Below are positions 25,300 to 36,484 of a DNA stretch of 64,000 nt, piece by piece. Below the pieces are notes generated by a model. It was not told where the DNA came from. It made no database searches and worked only from the letters and a program-made list of their open reading frames with translations. The translations under genes and the position numbers were made by a program. The stretch's first letter is position 1. Each line of letters begins with the position of its first letter. The stretch covers positions 27,386,001-27,450,000 of the forward strand of contig NC_083380.1 in the NCBI RefSeq assembly GCF_031755915.1. Reading direction: 5' to 3'. This DNA is from Ziziphus jujuba. Its lineage: Eukaryota; Streptophyta; Magnoliopsida; Rosales; Rhamnaceae.

Positions 25300-25471
25300 G
25301 TATATTGATGTAAAATATTTTATGGTAAAAGAGAAAGTTGAAGAGGGCCTCATTACTGTTGTTCACATACCAACTTACAGCATGGTGGTAGATCCACTTA
25401 TCAAGGCCTTATCAGTAGATATATTTGAGAAGCATGTGTTTCATGTGGGATTGTTAGGCAGTTCATACTGA
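25300..25471 (+). pseudogene. C-terminus of the copia polyprotein
   Basis: After the insertion the frame resumes as YIDVKYFMVKEKVEEGLITV, then HIPTYSMVVDPLIKALS and a stop at 25469-25471. This is the normal end of copia RNase H, continuing from SSARY at 18568. Confidence 0.88.
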
Positions 25472-25965
25472 TGTGGATCAGTGAGAGTTTATTATGTATT
25501 CTACAATAATATCCATATTGAGTATTATTTATGAGATAATTTATTACACATACTGTTGCTCTTTTTATTTACAAGCTTGTTGAGACTTTCAGTTCATGTA
25601 TACGTGTACATTGATCCATAGGTACCATGGTGAGTCCCTACTACCTAGTTCGGATACATTGTTGTATCTTATCGATACACAATGTGCTCGGATGAAATGG
25701 CATTGTGTGTTGGGAGATTGCACGTGGTTAGGTAAATCTCTATGACCTAGACTGAGTTTATGGCATGCAAAGTGCTCAGTTGAAATGATATTATATTTTA
25801 AGAGATTTGCTGAGAGAATCTTTATTTTCTAGTATAGTATATTAGCATGCTCTGCTAGCATGCTATATATTTAGATGAAACTTTGTATTTTGTTTTGGGA
25901 GATTCTGTAGTAAGTAAGTTTTGGATAATATATATAATGATGATTATGCAGTCCAAGTGGGCGAA

Positions 25966-26467
25966 TGTTAAATAAATAAATATTTATGGATTTAGCATAA
26001 TCAATTACTCACTTATAGGGCCAATTTATGCTATTAATGGGACTAGCTTGTTTATTATTTTGTAGTAGGGTCACACATTCTCTATAATACTTCGGTTGGC
26101 TCATTGGTCTGGAGGACCAACTCTCTTTAGAAACCCATTTTGATTTATTCATATTTTTTTTATTATTATTAAATTATTATTATTTTGGTGTGCATTAAAA
26201 TTAATGAATAAGTCTAACTTTCACAGACTACAAAAGGTCTAGGACAAGTAAATAAATACACGTCGTATTTTTTATTAGGTTTTTCAGAAATCAATTTGAG
26301 AGTGGTTGAGAATAGTGTGTCCATAGACACTACTATTATGTTGTTTTCTATCATGCAGGATTACAGATTGAATTTTATCAATGACTGTGTTTGGAGGTTA
26401 GTACTTTATGCTTTAATGGAATTTATTATGTACGTTTTCGATTTGCATATTTAATATAATTCCAACA
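25966..26467 (+). repeat. Copia 3' LTR (about 502 bp)
   Basis: A purine-rich GTCCAAGTGGGCGAA directly precedes TGTTAAATAAATAAAT, a usual copia LTR start, and the segment ends TTCCAACA. No matching 5' LTR is in the window, so the boundaries rest on these end motifs only. Confidence 0.6.
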
Positions 26468-26849
26468 TAACATGCACATTAAGAGATTTCTTATCAGTTT
26501 TGGCTTGGTTATTAATGTCTTCCACTTGCAGAGATTTCTATAAATGAATCTTCATTGGTTTAATTTAACATGTTTATCTTTTGCCCCAAATATTAATGTG
26601 TACAATCAAATAAATAAATAAATAAATTATATGTAAGGACGCCATAATTTTGTCTAAATATGCTTCTAATTTTTGAGGAATTAGATAAGAAATCAGTTTT
26701 AGAAAGATGTACAAATGTTCACCTTCGACAACAAAGCCAAAGACACAAAAATAAGCATTAATTTTTAATTTCAATTGTGTATGCTATGCAGTTTTGCATT
26801 GATAAATTACATAAAGGCAGAGTAATATTATATATGTGCCTACAAATTG

Positions 26850-26883
<34 letters not shown>

Positions 26884-29852
26884 TGTAGACTTCTATTTGA
26901 TTGTCATACTCATCATTCAAATATGCAATCTAAAACTTTTTAATAACAAAGAAAATCTAATCGAAATTGGGAGATTGTCCAAAAATCTTTTTCTAAGTCC
27001 AAAATTGTGAGAATCTAATGAAAATTAATTATCTATATTAATGAAAGAATTATCTTTTATTGTCTACATTTCGAATCTAACTGAAGCAGTGGATTTGGTT
27101 TATAAAGTGGTGAAACAACTAGCCAGCAACAGCCACATCAATTGAAGGCTTGGTTTCGAACATAGCAGCTCTGAATGATCAAAATTCTTCACTCCATATC
27201 AAACTAATCAAATGTGGAGCAAACCCAAATGAGTGTCTGTGAGGAGAAGCATGAAAGCTAAGGCTCTTGGGAAACGACCAGCCATTGACTAGGCCTACCC
27301 AATTGCTACCCTGGATAAGGAAGTGCTACGAGCGTACTTAACCTGGTTTATGCAGAGGAGCAACATATCAGAGCCACACATTGAATAATGAAAAGTAAGG
27401 ATCTGATCGGACTGCAACAACCATGCAGTGGGATATTGCGAGAAATGAAGTTTGATAGTTTATTGGATGACGTTTCATATCACAAAAGCACTTTTTAAAC
27501 AATCAAAAAGTCTCTGATAGCAGGAGTCATATTACCATATTAGGTCTGAATTTTGGATTCTTATTGGATCTCCCTTGACAATAGGCTGTGGTTGTGTATT
27601 CTGTCTATAGAGCTTAGAAATTTGTTTTTCAATTTGACAAGTTTTGATTGTGTTTGATTATATTTTCTTGTTTTGCTTTTCCTTTCCGATACTCACTTAC
27701 GAATAGCCCTTTAAGTTGTAGATATATTAGTATAACTCTCATACTAGGTGAACTTTCTGCTGCAATATTTTAGTATAAACCTCAAAATAACTAATAACCA
27801 ATAAACCAAAAGATGCTCAAATTATAAAAAGACGAAATCTTTTTTTTAAAAAAAGCCACGAAATAATAATAAGAGAAAGAAAAGTATGAAAGATGGAAAA
27901 CAAAATAAATTGGAAAAATAGACCTTTAACTTTTTTCATTCTCTATTTGATTGCGGTCAATCGATGGAAGAAAATCACAAAAAGTACAATTATGCACTCA
28001 CATTGGGTTCTTTCATTTTTCCATTACATTACGTATTGGTTAAGTTTTGGTAATCAAATGAACATGGACTGCGGTTGTGTTTGATGATTTTTAACAACTT
28101 GTTATTTTGATTATCAAAGTAAGCAATCTCACTTTTTTACATTTTGAAATTGGAATTTTTTTTATAAACTCTTTGGGATGAATCTTTCTCTGTTAAGGAG
28201 ATGGAAAGCATTATATTGTGTAAAAGAAATCACAAGTTTACAGCTAGAACTGAATTACAGTATCTTCTTGCACAAGCAACTCGAAAACAATCCTGTGCTG
28301 GGATTGCAGTGAAAAATATGGAGTCAGGATTGCAATAAAAATGAAATCTGATAGTTTCAAATCCCAAAATCACTTTGAAACAAGAAAAGCAGTCCGTGGT
28401 TGCAGGTATTAGTTATCTGAAGAAAAAGACTGAAATGGTCATGTAGAGCTAGAATAGTATTTACAACCGAAAAGCTTCCCGTTAATCAATCAACTAAACT
28501 TTACTTTAGAGAGGGAAAAAAAATAAGAAAAAAAGAAAAATAAGAAACCTGCAATCTAGAGAACCTGGAAAAGAAAGATTTATCACAAGTCAGTTAAAGG
28601 GAATAAAATAAGTATCTAACATACCAAAAGCAGAGAATAATGAGAGTATCACATTTACATTTTTGAGTTTGTAAAAAAAATAACATTTACATGTGATTTT
28701 TCCCTGTTCGTTTTTTGCGTGCATTTTGTTTACATCTCTTTATAACTAATTCATGGTCATTCATGAGTTTGCAAAATATTTACTAAAAGCAAAAGAAAAA
28801 AAACAAACAGGGAACTGAAGTACCTGCTTATATGTGAGAGATTGTAGAAATGAAGTACCTGAATTTAATAATTTTAGAAGATGCAGAAATGATCAATCTT
28901 ATGTGACCAATCTTACGTGATGAATGTGATGGATGGTAGGCCAATCTTCCCCTACCCCTCTCTGACGTTGTGGCTTTAGCAAATGCCATCTCCAGATACT
29001 CGGAAATAGATGTTGGCAGCCTTTCTTCGGGCTAGCACTGGAACTCCAGGCATTCATGAAATGGTCAATATTTTTTGAGAGACTTAGCAAAGACTTGGAA
29101 AGATCTTAGCAAGTAGGATCTTGGTGGATCTTAGGGACTTACCAGTCATAATCATGACAGGAGGGTTTGTCAAATTCTTGTTGGAATCACCGATGATGGT
29201 GGTTAAACAACTGGCTAGCATTATTTTTCAGAATACTGAATAGTTAAAAACCGAAAGGTGAACAAAAATTTAATAATAAGAAGAAGAAGAAATAAAATCA
29301 TGAAAGATGGAAAACAATGTTTGTTGGACCCTTAGTCTTTTCACTGTTTTCCTTTCCTCTCTTTCATTGCTATTAATTTATGGGAGAAAATCAAAAGTAA
29401 TGAACAGAATTCAATAGAATTATTCATAGATGTATAAACAGATTATGGATACAAAAGTCATTATTGTCCAAGTTTTGGGAATAGAACGAACATATATAGC
29501 AAAAAAGAAAAATCTGGTTTAGAGTCTTAACGCTAGCCTTTGGTTTCAATTCAATATACTACATGACGTAGAATATGTGATTAATTTCATCAGTAATCTA
29601 TTGGGGATTGTGGGATTCGAATTCTTAATCTTTGTAGAAGGAAATAGAAGCTATGCCACTTAACTCTATTGGCTCCCAATCATCTTCACCCTTTAATTCC
29701 ATGCTTCACACTTTGTCACGGCTAAGCAACTCACTAGCCATATCTTGAATAAAAAGATGAACAATTAACACTGAATTGAACAGAGACAGTGATACAATAA
29801 CAGTAAATAAAGTAGATTAGATTAGTTACATATATCAGCTGGATTTTGAAAA
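26468..29852. other. Spacer without recognisable genes
   Basis: Mostly AT-rich. It contains a T homopolymer near 26850-26875. A block near 27864-28080 and one near 29270-29500 are diverged copies of each other; both begin with a purine run then ATGAAAGATGGAAAACAA and share the order of later motifs. Slightly GC-richer patches at 27080-27420 and 28900-29080 could be old exon or transposon scraps, but no protein family is recognisable in any frame. Confidence 0.5.
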
Positions 29853-30060
29853 CTTACTTGAGTTGCTTACTCGTCAAGCAAAGTTTCCTCCTGAACTTTT
29901 ATTATCCACTTACTTGAGTTGCTTACTCCTCAAGCAAAAGTAAGTTGGATTGAATGCTTACTTGAGTTGCTTACTGCTATTCGTATTATCTAGTTACTCA
30001 AGCAAATTAGAATTTTTATTCATCCGCTTACTTGAGTTGCTTAGTCCTCAAGCAAAGTTT
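29853..30060 (+). repeat. Four dispersed copies of a hairpin-forming promoter repeat
   Basis: Copies at 29853-29886, 29909-29945, 29957-30006 and 30027-30060 share CTTACTTGAGTTGCTTA and a downstream TCAAGCAAA. Within each, TTGAG pairs with CTCAA, so each unit can form a short hairpin. They lie 340-540 bases upstream of the J-domain start codon. Confidence 0.85.
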
Positions 30061-30074
30061 TTACCATCAATCTA

Positions 30075-30266
30075 CTTCCTCTAGAATTCACAATCCTACT
30101 TCCCCTAGAATTCACTATCCTCCTTCCTCTAGAATTCACAATCCTACTTCCTCTAGAATTCACTATCCTCCTTCCTCTAGAATTCACAATCCTACTTCCT
30201 CTAGAATTCACAATCCTACTTCCTCTAGAATTCACTATCCTACTTCCTCTAGAATCCACACTCGAC
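30075..30266 (+). repeat. 24-bp tandem array (8 units) upstream of the J-domain gene
   Basis: Eight head-to-tail 24-bp units, the last degenerate. Each starts CTTCCTCTAGAATTCAC and alternates ACAATCCTA and ACTATCCTC endings. Each unit holds the palindrome GAATTC. The period is a multiple of three, so both strands stay open and produce spurious frames (Ser-Arg-Ile-His repeats) that I do not call genes. The GAATTC core resembles half of a heat-shock element, but the preceding TTC is five bases away, not two, so the match is incomplete. Confidence 0.92.
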
Positions 30267-30294
30267 CCAAATTGCCTCACCGCTTTTTCAAAGC

Positions 30295-30302
30295 TATATA
30301 TA
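30295..30302 (+). promoter_or_regulatory. Probable TATA box of the J-domain gene
   Basis: TATATATA within GCTATATATAGACAGA lies 94 bases upstream of the ATG at 30396. This leaves room for a purine-rich leader of about 65-70 bases. No other good core promoter is seen in the interval. Confidence 0.6.
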
Positions 30303-30395
30303 GACAGAGAGCACACCACACAAAAAGGTATATTACGCAAATAGTTAGACAAAGAAAGAAAAAAAGAAAAAGGAGAGAGAAAGAGAGGATTCAGA

Positions 30396-30782
30396 ATGGC
30401 TTTGGACTACTACAGCGTTCTGAACGTGAAGAGGAAAGCCAGCGACGATGAAGTGAAGAGGGCGTACAAAAGGCAGGCGTTGATATGGCATCCAGACAAG
30501 AACCCGGCCAGCAAACAATCTGAGGCCGAGAAAAAGTTCAAGCAGATCTCCGAGGCCTACGAAGTGCTCGGTGACCCTCGCAAGCGTCTGATCTATGATG
30601 TGGAAGCAATCAAGTCCGTCCAATTTCCTCCTCCACGTCCATCGTCTTCCTGTGCGCCAACTGCTGCTTCAAGATGCCATCAGAAACACCACAATCGGCA
30701 GCAGCATCCGGATATTGTGAAGTTACGTGTTTTTGGTGAAGAAGGTTTCTGGGTACGCGTACACCCTACCAGTTGTAATTGA
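30396..30782 (+). CDS. Short DnaJ/HSP40-like J-domain protein (128 aa, probably truncated)
   Basis: J-domain proteins bind Hsp70 and stimulate its ATPase. Residues 4-70 form a complete J domain: DYYSVL, helix II, the HPD motif at residues 32-34 (WHPDKNP) and [11 protein letters not shown], ending at RLIYD. The continuation [14 protein letters not shown] resembles the linker after the J domain in plant type II (DnaJB-like) proteins. There it leads into a G/F region and C-terminal substrate-binding domains, which are missing here; after about residue 105 the sequence is unrelated and stops. The ATG is the first in frame after the TATA box. It could be a truncated gene still transcribed, the first exon of a gene disrupted downstream, or a J-only protein. 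No frameshift is seen in the J domain. Confidence 0.7.
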   Translation: MALDYYSVLNVKRKASDDEVKRAYKRQALIWHPDKNPASKQSEAEKKFKQISEAYEVLGDPRKRLIYDVEAIKSVQFPPPRPSSSCAPTAASRCHQKHHNRQQHPDIVKLRVFGEEGFWVRVHPTSCN

Positions 30783-32342
30783 GGTTTTCTCTTTCTTGAT
30801 TTTGACCATTTAGACTTGTGAGGGATACCTACCTACGTGTTGCCGGTACTCTTTTTCCTTATTTGAGGTTTTCCCATTTAGGGTTTTTTCTTAATAAGGT
30901 TTTAATGAGGCCGGTGGTATTCCCTTGAGGTCTTTTGGTCGGTTTGTCCTTCTTGGACTCGATTTCAGTTGTACTTGACTGACTTTGTATTGTAGTAGGA
31001 GGGATGCCAACCTAGTTGGGATGTCTCCTTTCAAGTAACTGTATATGCAAAATTCATCTTCTTATTCTTGTTCTTGTTATTGTTATTGTTATTTTTCTTA
31101 TTCCTATTATTGTTATTTTTATGCTGGTTTAATATGTAGAGCTTATCTTGTATTTTCTTAATAATTATCCTTCTAGTGTTATAACATAATAGTATATTAA
31201 GTTAGAATATTATAATATATGTTGGAATAATTAATGAATTTAGAATAAATTGGGATCATGGCAATTATCTATAAGATTTAAGTCTTAGATCATAACATTG
31301 GAACGAACTGAAAGTTAATAATTATTGGATGAAACATGAAAAACAAAATAGAAAATAACCACAAATAACCATAAATATCAAAATAGCATAAATTTTTAAA
31401 AATTAACATAAAAAAATCAAAAGAAATAATTTAAAGTAATATTACTTCACCAATCACACCAGACTATAAATTCAAAAGTAAATAAAATATGAAGCATTAA
31501 TCATCTTACTTAATATTATTTTGTCTACTCAATCTTATAGCACAACGAGATGTCTAACCCATTACCGCAATATTATAGTATATGCACATAGATACAGAAT
31601 GTTACTGTATATATAACATAATGTCCAAATACATATATATATATATATATATATAACTATCCAAAAGAATGAAAAAGAATGATAGAAGAGAAAGAGGCTA
31701 ATAAATATTCGAAACCCTCTATAAAAAAACTTAAGGATTGATAAATATACTACAGCGGGGGAAGGAATTAACTGCTAATTTAAAGTCCACTATTCACGAA
31801 ATTGACTGCATACCTTTGTCTCACAAATATACTGCACTGGAAAGTGCAAAATTGCATTTTCACCTTTTGAAACACTGTTTTCATGATGAAGAAAAGGACG
31901 AGCTAGTCATCCACAAAACCATTTAATTTTTCCCATGTTTAGACTACATTACACGTTTCATCTCTTTACTTTTTAATTAACAAAAATTATGTGAGAGTTG
32001 GTGCAAAGATTCTTCATTATGAAAGATTTGCTTTATTATGTAGTATATATTGTAATTATTGGAGGCAATAGAATGAAATTATGGAAATAACAGATTGAAG
32101 AGTCCGTTGGTTATTTGCCTACTTAAAGTTCATTATTTCAATCAAACAGATCAAAGTGTCATATTCAATCTAATTTTTTTAAGGATTAATAAAATCTATT
32201 TAGATTATATAATGTATTTAAGATTTTAATATCTAAATAGATATTTTTATTCGAGTAGAGACAGTTCAATTATGATTATTATCTCTATCCTTTTTTTTTT
32301 TTTTTTTTTTTTAGTGGCAAAGATCCAATATTGGAATCTGCC
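30783..32342. other. Spacer after the J-domain gene
   Basis: The first roughly 250 bases (GAGGTTTTCTC, AAGGTTTTAATGAGGC, GGTCGGTTTGTCC, GATGCCAACCTAGTTGGGAT) look like the 3' untranslated tail of a plant retroelement, which could be what truncated the J-domain gene. The rest is AT-rich with (TA)n at 31637-31655 and T-runs. A 62-codon frame at 31738-31926 has an ordinary protein-like composition but no recognisable family. Confidence 0.35.
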
Positions 32343-34160
32343 ACTTCAAATCTATATAATATATAAAAGTAAGAGAGTCAATAAAAATTTTTACCACATG
32401 TTATCTTCGTGTTCATTTTGTTCCCTCCAAAAGCATTTAAAAAAAAACTAAAATTCAAAAGTAAAATTATCTTAAAAATTCTACAATTTTAAAATTATTC
32501 TCATATGTTTCCTTAGATTCATTTTATTTCCTTTCAAAGGCTTTATTAATAATTAAAATCCAGAAATAAAATTGTTTAAAAATTTTCACAATCTTAATAA
32601 AACTTGAAAGAAATAATTTGATCTTGATTTTTTAGAAATTTTCATAATGTATGGGCATTATCAAGATTTGACTATAAATCTTTGCAATAACATTTACAAC
32701 AATTTTAGCATAATTTATATAAACAATATTTTCACAAATAATATATATATATATATATATAATATTTCTAAAATAAAAATTATACAATCTTCATAAAACT
32801 TGGAATAAAAAATTTGATCTTAATTTTTGAAACTTTCCATAATATATGGGTATGAAGATTTTATTTTTGGTGATGGAATGAAGCATGGCAAGAGGAATTT
32901 TTTTTTTTTCCTCTCCTTATTTGGTTTCTTTTTGAATTTTTTAAAGATAAGGTAAAAAAGCATAAATGTGTATATATATATATATATATATACGGAAATT
33001 CTATGGTGAGGATGGTCCGCATGAGGACCGCAGTATTAGTGACGGTTTTTCATAGTATTAATGACGGTTTCTTAGAAAATCATTACCAATACTATGAAAA
33101 ACCATCACCAATACTGTGGTCAGCATGAGGACCGTCTGCACCATAGACGGACTGTATATATATATATATATATATATAACAAAAGATATTTTTATTATTA
33201 AATATATTTAACAAAAAACTCTATACAATAATACATATTTATATATAGATATGCAATAAATGAAATTTTATTGTAAAATATTAATATTAATGTATGGTAA
33301 TTACTAATGAAATTAATCTCTTTGTCAAAAATTTAAAATGGATAATGCATTTTTTTTTTCAATATTTTCCAAAAATGCTCAAAATGTACTTATATATATG
33401 TATACATATGACAAAATTTAATCAATATGTAGCAACATAAAATCAATTTTATATAAAAGGTGAATTTCATATTTAAAAGTGTAATTGAATACTTTTGAAT
33501 TTTGAGTTTAGGGTTTAGGATAATGTAAATTTTTTTTGGTAATTATACAATATAATGAAAATTATACAAAACTAATAACCATTAATTTGATTTGTGATTA
33601 TGACTGAGTTATTTGTGTGATCTTATTCAATCTCAAATCTTAATTGTTATCCAGTGCTGATTTTATTTTATTAACCAAAATTATAATATTATTAAATAAT
33701 TATTCTACTATTTAATTATTTTTATAATTATATTATTATATTCTTAAATATAAAAAATGGATAAACTCGAATTGGAATAAGAATTATGAAATATTAAATA
33801 TTAAATATTAGAATATTTAATATTTAATATAAAACAAAATTGAAATTTTTTCAGGAATATGTTAAAGTATGATTTTTGTTAATCAATATACATATTCATA
33901 CAAGGTTCGACTAAAATCTACAAGATAAAATATTTTATATAGGTTTAAATAATTGTAAATAGAAACAATGAGTTATAAAATTTAATGAAAATAATTATTT
34001 TGTTAGAACATTTTAGAATATATATAAAAAGAAAGATTCCTAAAATTAATATATATATATATATATTTTAGATAATTGAAAAGATTTAGGGGAATACTAT
34101 TATTTCATTTAAATTAAATTTTTTATCTAATCAAATTAAATATTCTATATAAAGAAATAA
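32343..34160 (-). repeat. Inverted partial copy of the AT-rich element interior
   Basis: In reverse complement this matches about 970-2600 and also about 36370-38010. Landmarks are the segment equivalent to ACACGTGGTAAAAATTTTTG near 2560, the TTGTACAAATATGTATATTT-type stretch near 1235-1255, and TTTGATTAGATAAAATATTC near 980. It is more diverged than the two direct copies are from each other. Together with 36370-38010 it forms a large inverted pair around about 2.2 kb. Confidence 0.75.
32993..33154. mobile_element. Hairpin MITE (about 162 bp)
   Basis: The two halves are nearly perfect reverse complements: TCTATGGTG..GATGGTCC..CATGAGGACC..CAGTATTAGTGACGG on the left against the complementary series ending GGACCGTCTGCACCATAGA on the right. 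It sits inside a (TA)n run, as expected for an element inserting at TA. The two direct copies of the surrounding repeat have only an unbroken (TA)n at the matching place. No coding capacity. Confidence 0.85.
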
Positions 34161-35390
34161 TGTATATTTGAAATTTATATTTTAATGGAGAGATAAATAT
34201 ATATTTTAAATTTATATTTCGAAATATAAACTTTAAGAATTAAAATTTAAAATAAAAAATTGAATTTAAAAAACAAAATTATCAAAAAAATATAAAATAT
34301 ATATCTATATAATATATAAAAAACGAAAAGTGAATGCTTTGTGTTAACATATTATCATTATAATTTTTCTCGCAAATAATTATTTATTTATTTATTTATA
34401 TTGATGATACTACCTTTTATAGTTGCATTCAAATATATATATATATATATATAATTAATTTTTGTTTTGAAAAAAATTTAAAAAAATATATATTTTTATT
34501 AAATATTGATAACCATATATTTAATATAATAAAAAAATGATACATTACTATACTCATAGAATTGCAGACCCATTCTTTTATTATAAATATTATTATTATA
34601 ATATTATAATATTTCTATAGTAGTATACACGTTTTCTTATTTTTATATATAATAGATTTGGGTTAGCAATGAAGGAAGCAAAATATGTATTTTTATTATT
34701 ATAATATTTTTATGAATAAAATGTACTGGTATATATATTGTGTGCCTAATTAAACATATTTTAACTATTTTTACATATATAAATATGCCTATATGGAAAT
34801 TAATAAAAATATTTTTTATTTGGACATCAAAAACATAATATTATAAATAATAATTGTTAAGCATAGCAAAATAAAATTTATTTTTATATATAATAAATTT
34901 GTTTTTAGGAATAAAAGAACAAAAATATATATTTGTTATTATAATATTATATATCATAAATATATGATGTATATAGCTTCCTTAATTAAACATATTTTAA
35001 ATATTTTTTCATATACAAATATGGGTATATAGAAATTAATAAAGATATCGTTTTATTTGAACATAAAAAGTTAATATCATAAAAAATAATGGTTAAACAT
35101 GGCAGAATAAGATTTATATTAAAAAAAAAATTTATTTGATCTTATCTTATTTACCAATTAATATATATTTTTATTATTATAGTATAATATTATATAAATG
35201 ATGGAAAAAGTAAGAAATTTTTTACCTTTTATAGTTGTACTTAAAAATAGATAAAATCAGTTTTTGTTTTAAAAAATTAAAATAAACATACTTTTTTTTT
35301 ATCAATATTAACAATAATCTATATATATATATATATATATATAAATTCTGACACGTGTCATCTTATGAATGCTTAAGTTTCCCTTCAAAA
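34161..35390. other. AT-rich spacer with scraps of the same AT-rich repeat family
   Basis: No gene. Several segments (for example ACCTTTTATAGTTG near 34412 and 35224, followed by (TA)n) match short stretches near 3400-3470. The last bases before the second duplication copy include TCTGACACGTGTCATC. Confidence 0.5.
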
Positions 35391-35699
35391 ATAGAAAAAA
35401 AAAATTTATTAATTATTATTAGGTTGTCAAACAACCATAATGAGATTTTATTATATAAAAAATGCATATATTTGAGTTTATTTATTTTGATAAAATTGAC
35501 TGTAAAATTAATAGAATAAATATTTGATTATGAATATTTTATATAGAAAATCAATGTATATTATATATATTTGATTTTATTTAGTTTTGGTAAAATTGGT
35601 TGTGAAAATTATAAAATGAATATTTGATTGCGGATATTTCATATAGAAAATCAATTAATATTGTATATTACAATAATGTAAATGTATATATATATAATA

Positions 35700-36110
35700 C
35701 TAGTATTCATCCCGTGTGATACATAGCATGTATAACTATAATAGATGATGTAACTATAATAGATGATATTAAATATAATTTAAAATAATTAATTATATTT
35801 AAAATTTATTTAATAGTTTTATTGCTAATAAGTATATTTGGATTTTCTTTTTAATCTATACTATAAAAGTTTGTTAAAAATTATAAATTTGACTTCTATA
35901 TATGATACTATTTAATTATGAAATTTAAATTCAAAAATTACCTATATAATTTTTTCCATCAATAGAATTTTTCTATTTAATTTTTCTATCTATGGAATTT
36001 AATTTAAATTCAAATGCATTTATATAATTTAATTTAAATTTAAATATATTTAATAATATTTTCCATCTATAGAATTTTAATTCTAATTCAAATGTATTTT
36101 TAATTATTTA

Positions 36111-36141
<31 letters not shown>

Positions 36142-36444
36142 CCTATAAATACATTTTTACCTTATAAGAAAAATTATTTATGTGATTCAACTAAAAAATA
36201 TTTACCTATTTAATTTTTTCCATCTATAAAATTCAAATTCAAATTCAAATTATATGATTTAATTCAAATTCAAATGTATTTATATAATATTTTCCATCTA
36301 TGGGATTAAAACTAAAATTCAAATATATTTCTTGATTGTTAATAATAATTAATTTTTTATGTTAAATCCTATATTTAATTTGATTAGATAAAATATTCAA
36401 TTTAAATGAAATAATATCATCTTCTATATCTCTTTTATTATATA

Positions 36445-36484
<40 letters not shown>

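Larger units (their letters stand above)
18564..25304 (+). mobile_element. Nested Ty3/gypsy complex (B with C inside), flanked by GTATA
   Basis: The complex is bounded by GTATA at 18564-18568 and 25300-25304. It begins with the first 972 bp of an LTR (B), which is interrupted by a second, complete LTR (C, 19541-22376). C is followed by a primer binding site and gag. Gag then runs directly into the last 1.75 kb of an LTR, which ends in TCCTGACA against GTATA. The simplest reading is: B inserted in copia and became a solo LTR, C inserted in B, then a deletion removed C pol, C 3' LTR and about 195 bp of B. Confidence 0.8.
13156..26467 (+). mobile_element. 5'-truncated Ty1/copia retrotransposon interrupted by two gypsy insertions
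   Basis: Three separated blocks form one copia element: integrase region 13156-14228, reverse transcriptase and RNase H 17157-18568, and polyprotein C-terminus plus 3' LTR 25300-26467. Joined across the insertions, the reading runs on without loss: DDSYPV into TYEEA at the first, and SSARY into IDVKYF at the second. Both insertions are flanked by 5-bp duplications (CAGTC and GTATA). Gag and the 5' LTR are absent. Many frameshifts and stops show it is long dead and older than the gypsy insertions. Confidence 0.9.

Noticed and set aside
30075..30266. CRISPR array
   Set aside because: Units are contiguous with no variable spacers, and the DNA is plant nuclear.
30032..30451. 139-codon frame with Ser-Arg-Ile-His repeats, and its antisense partner
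   Set aside because: Produced by a 24-bp tandem array whose length is a multiple of three; it overlaps the promoter and the start of the J-domain gene.
31738..31926. 62-codon frame after the J-domain gene
   Set aside because: Composition is protein-like, but there is no recognisable family, splice context or promoter; kept only as a note in the spacer entry.
1..35390. A simple 35.4-kb tandem duplication
   Set aside because: Only about 6.4 kb at the left of each unit match; sequence after 42421 does not continue as 6411 onward.
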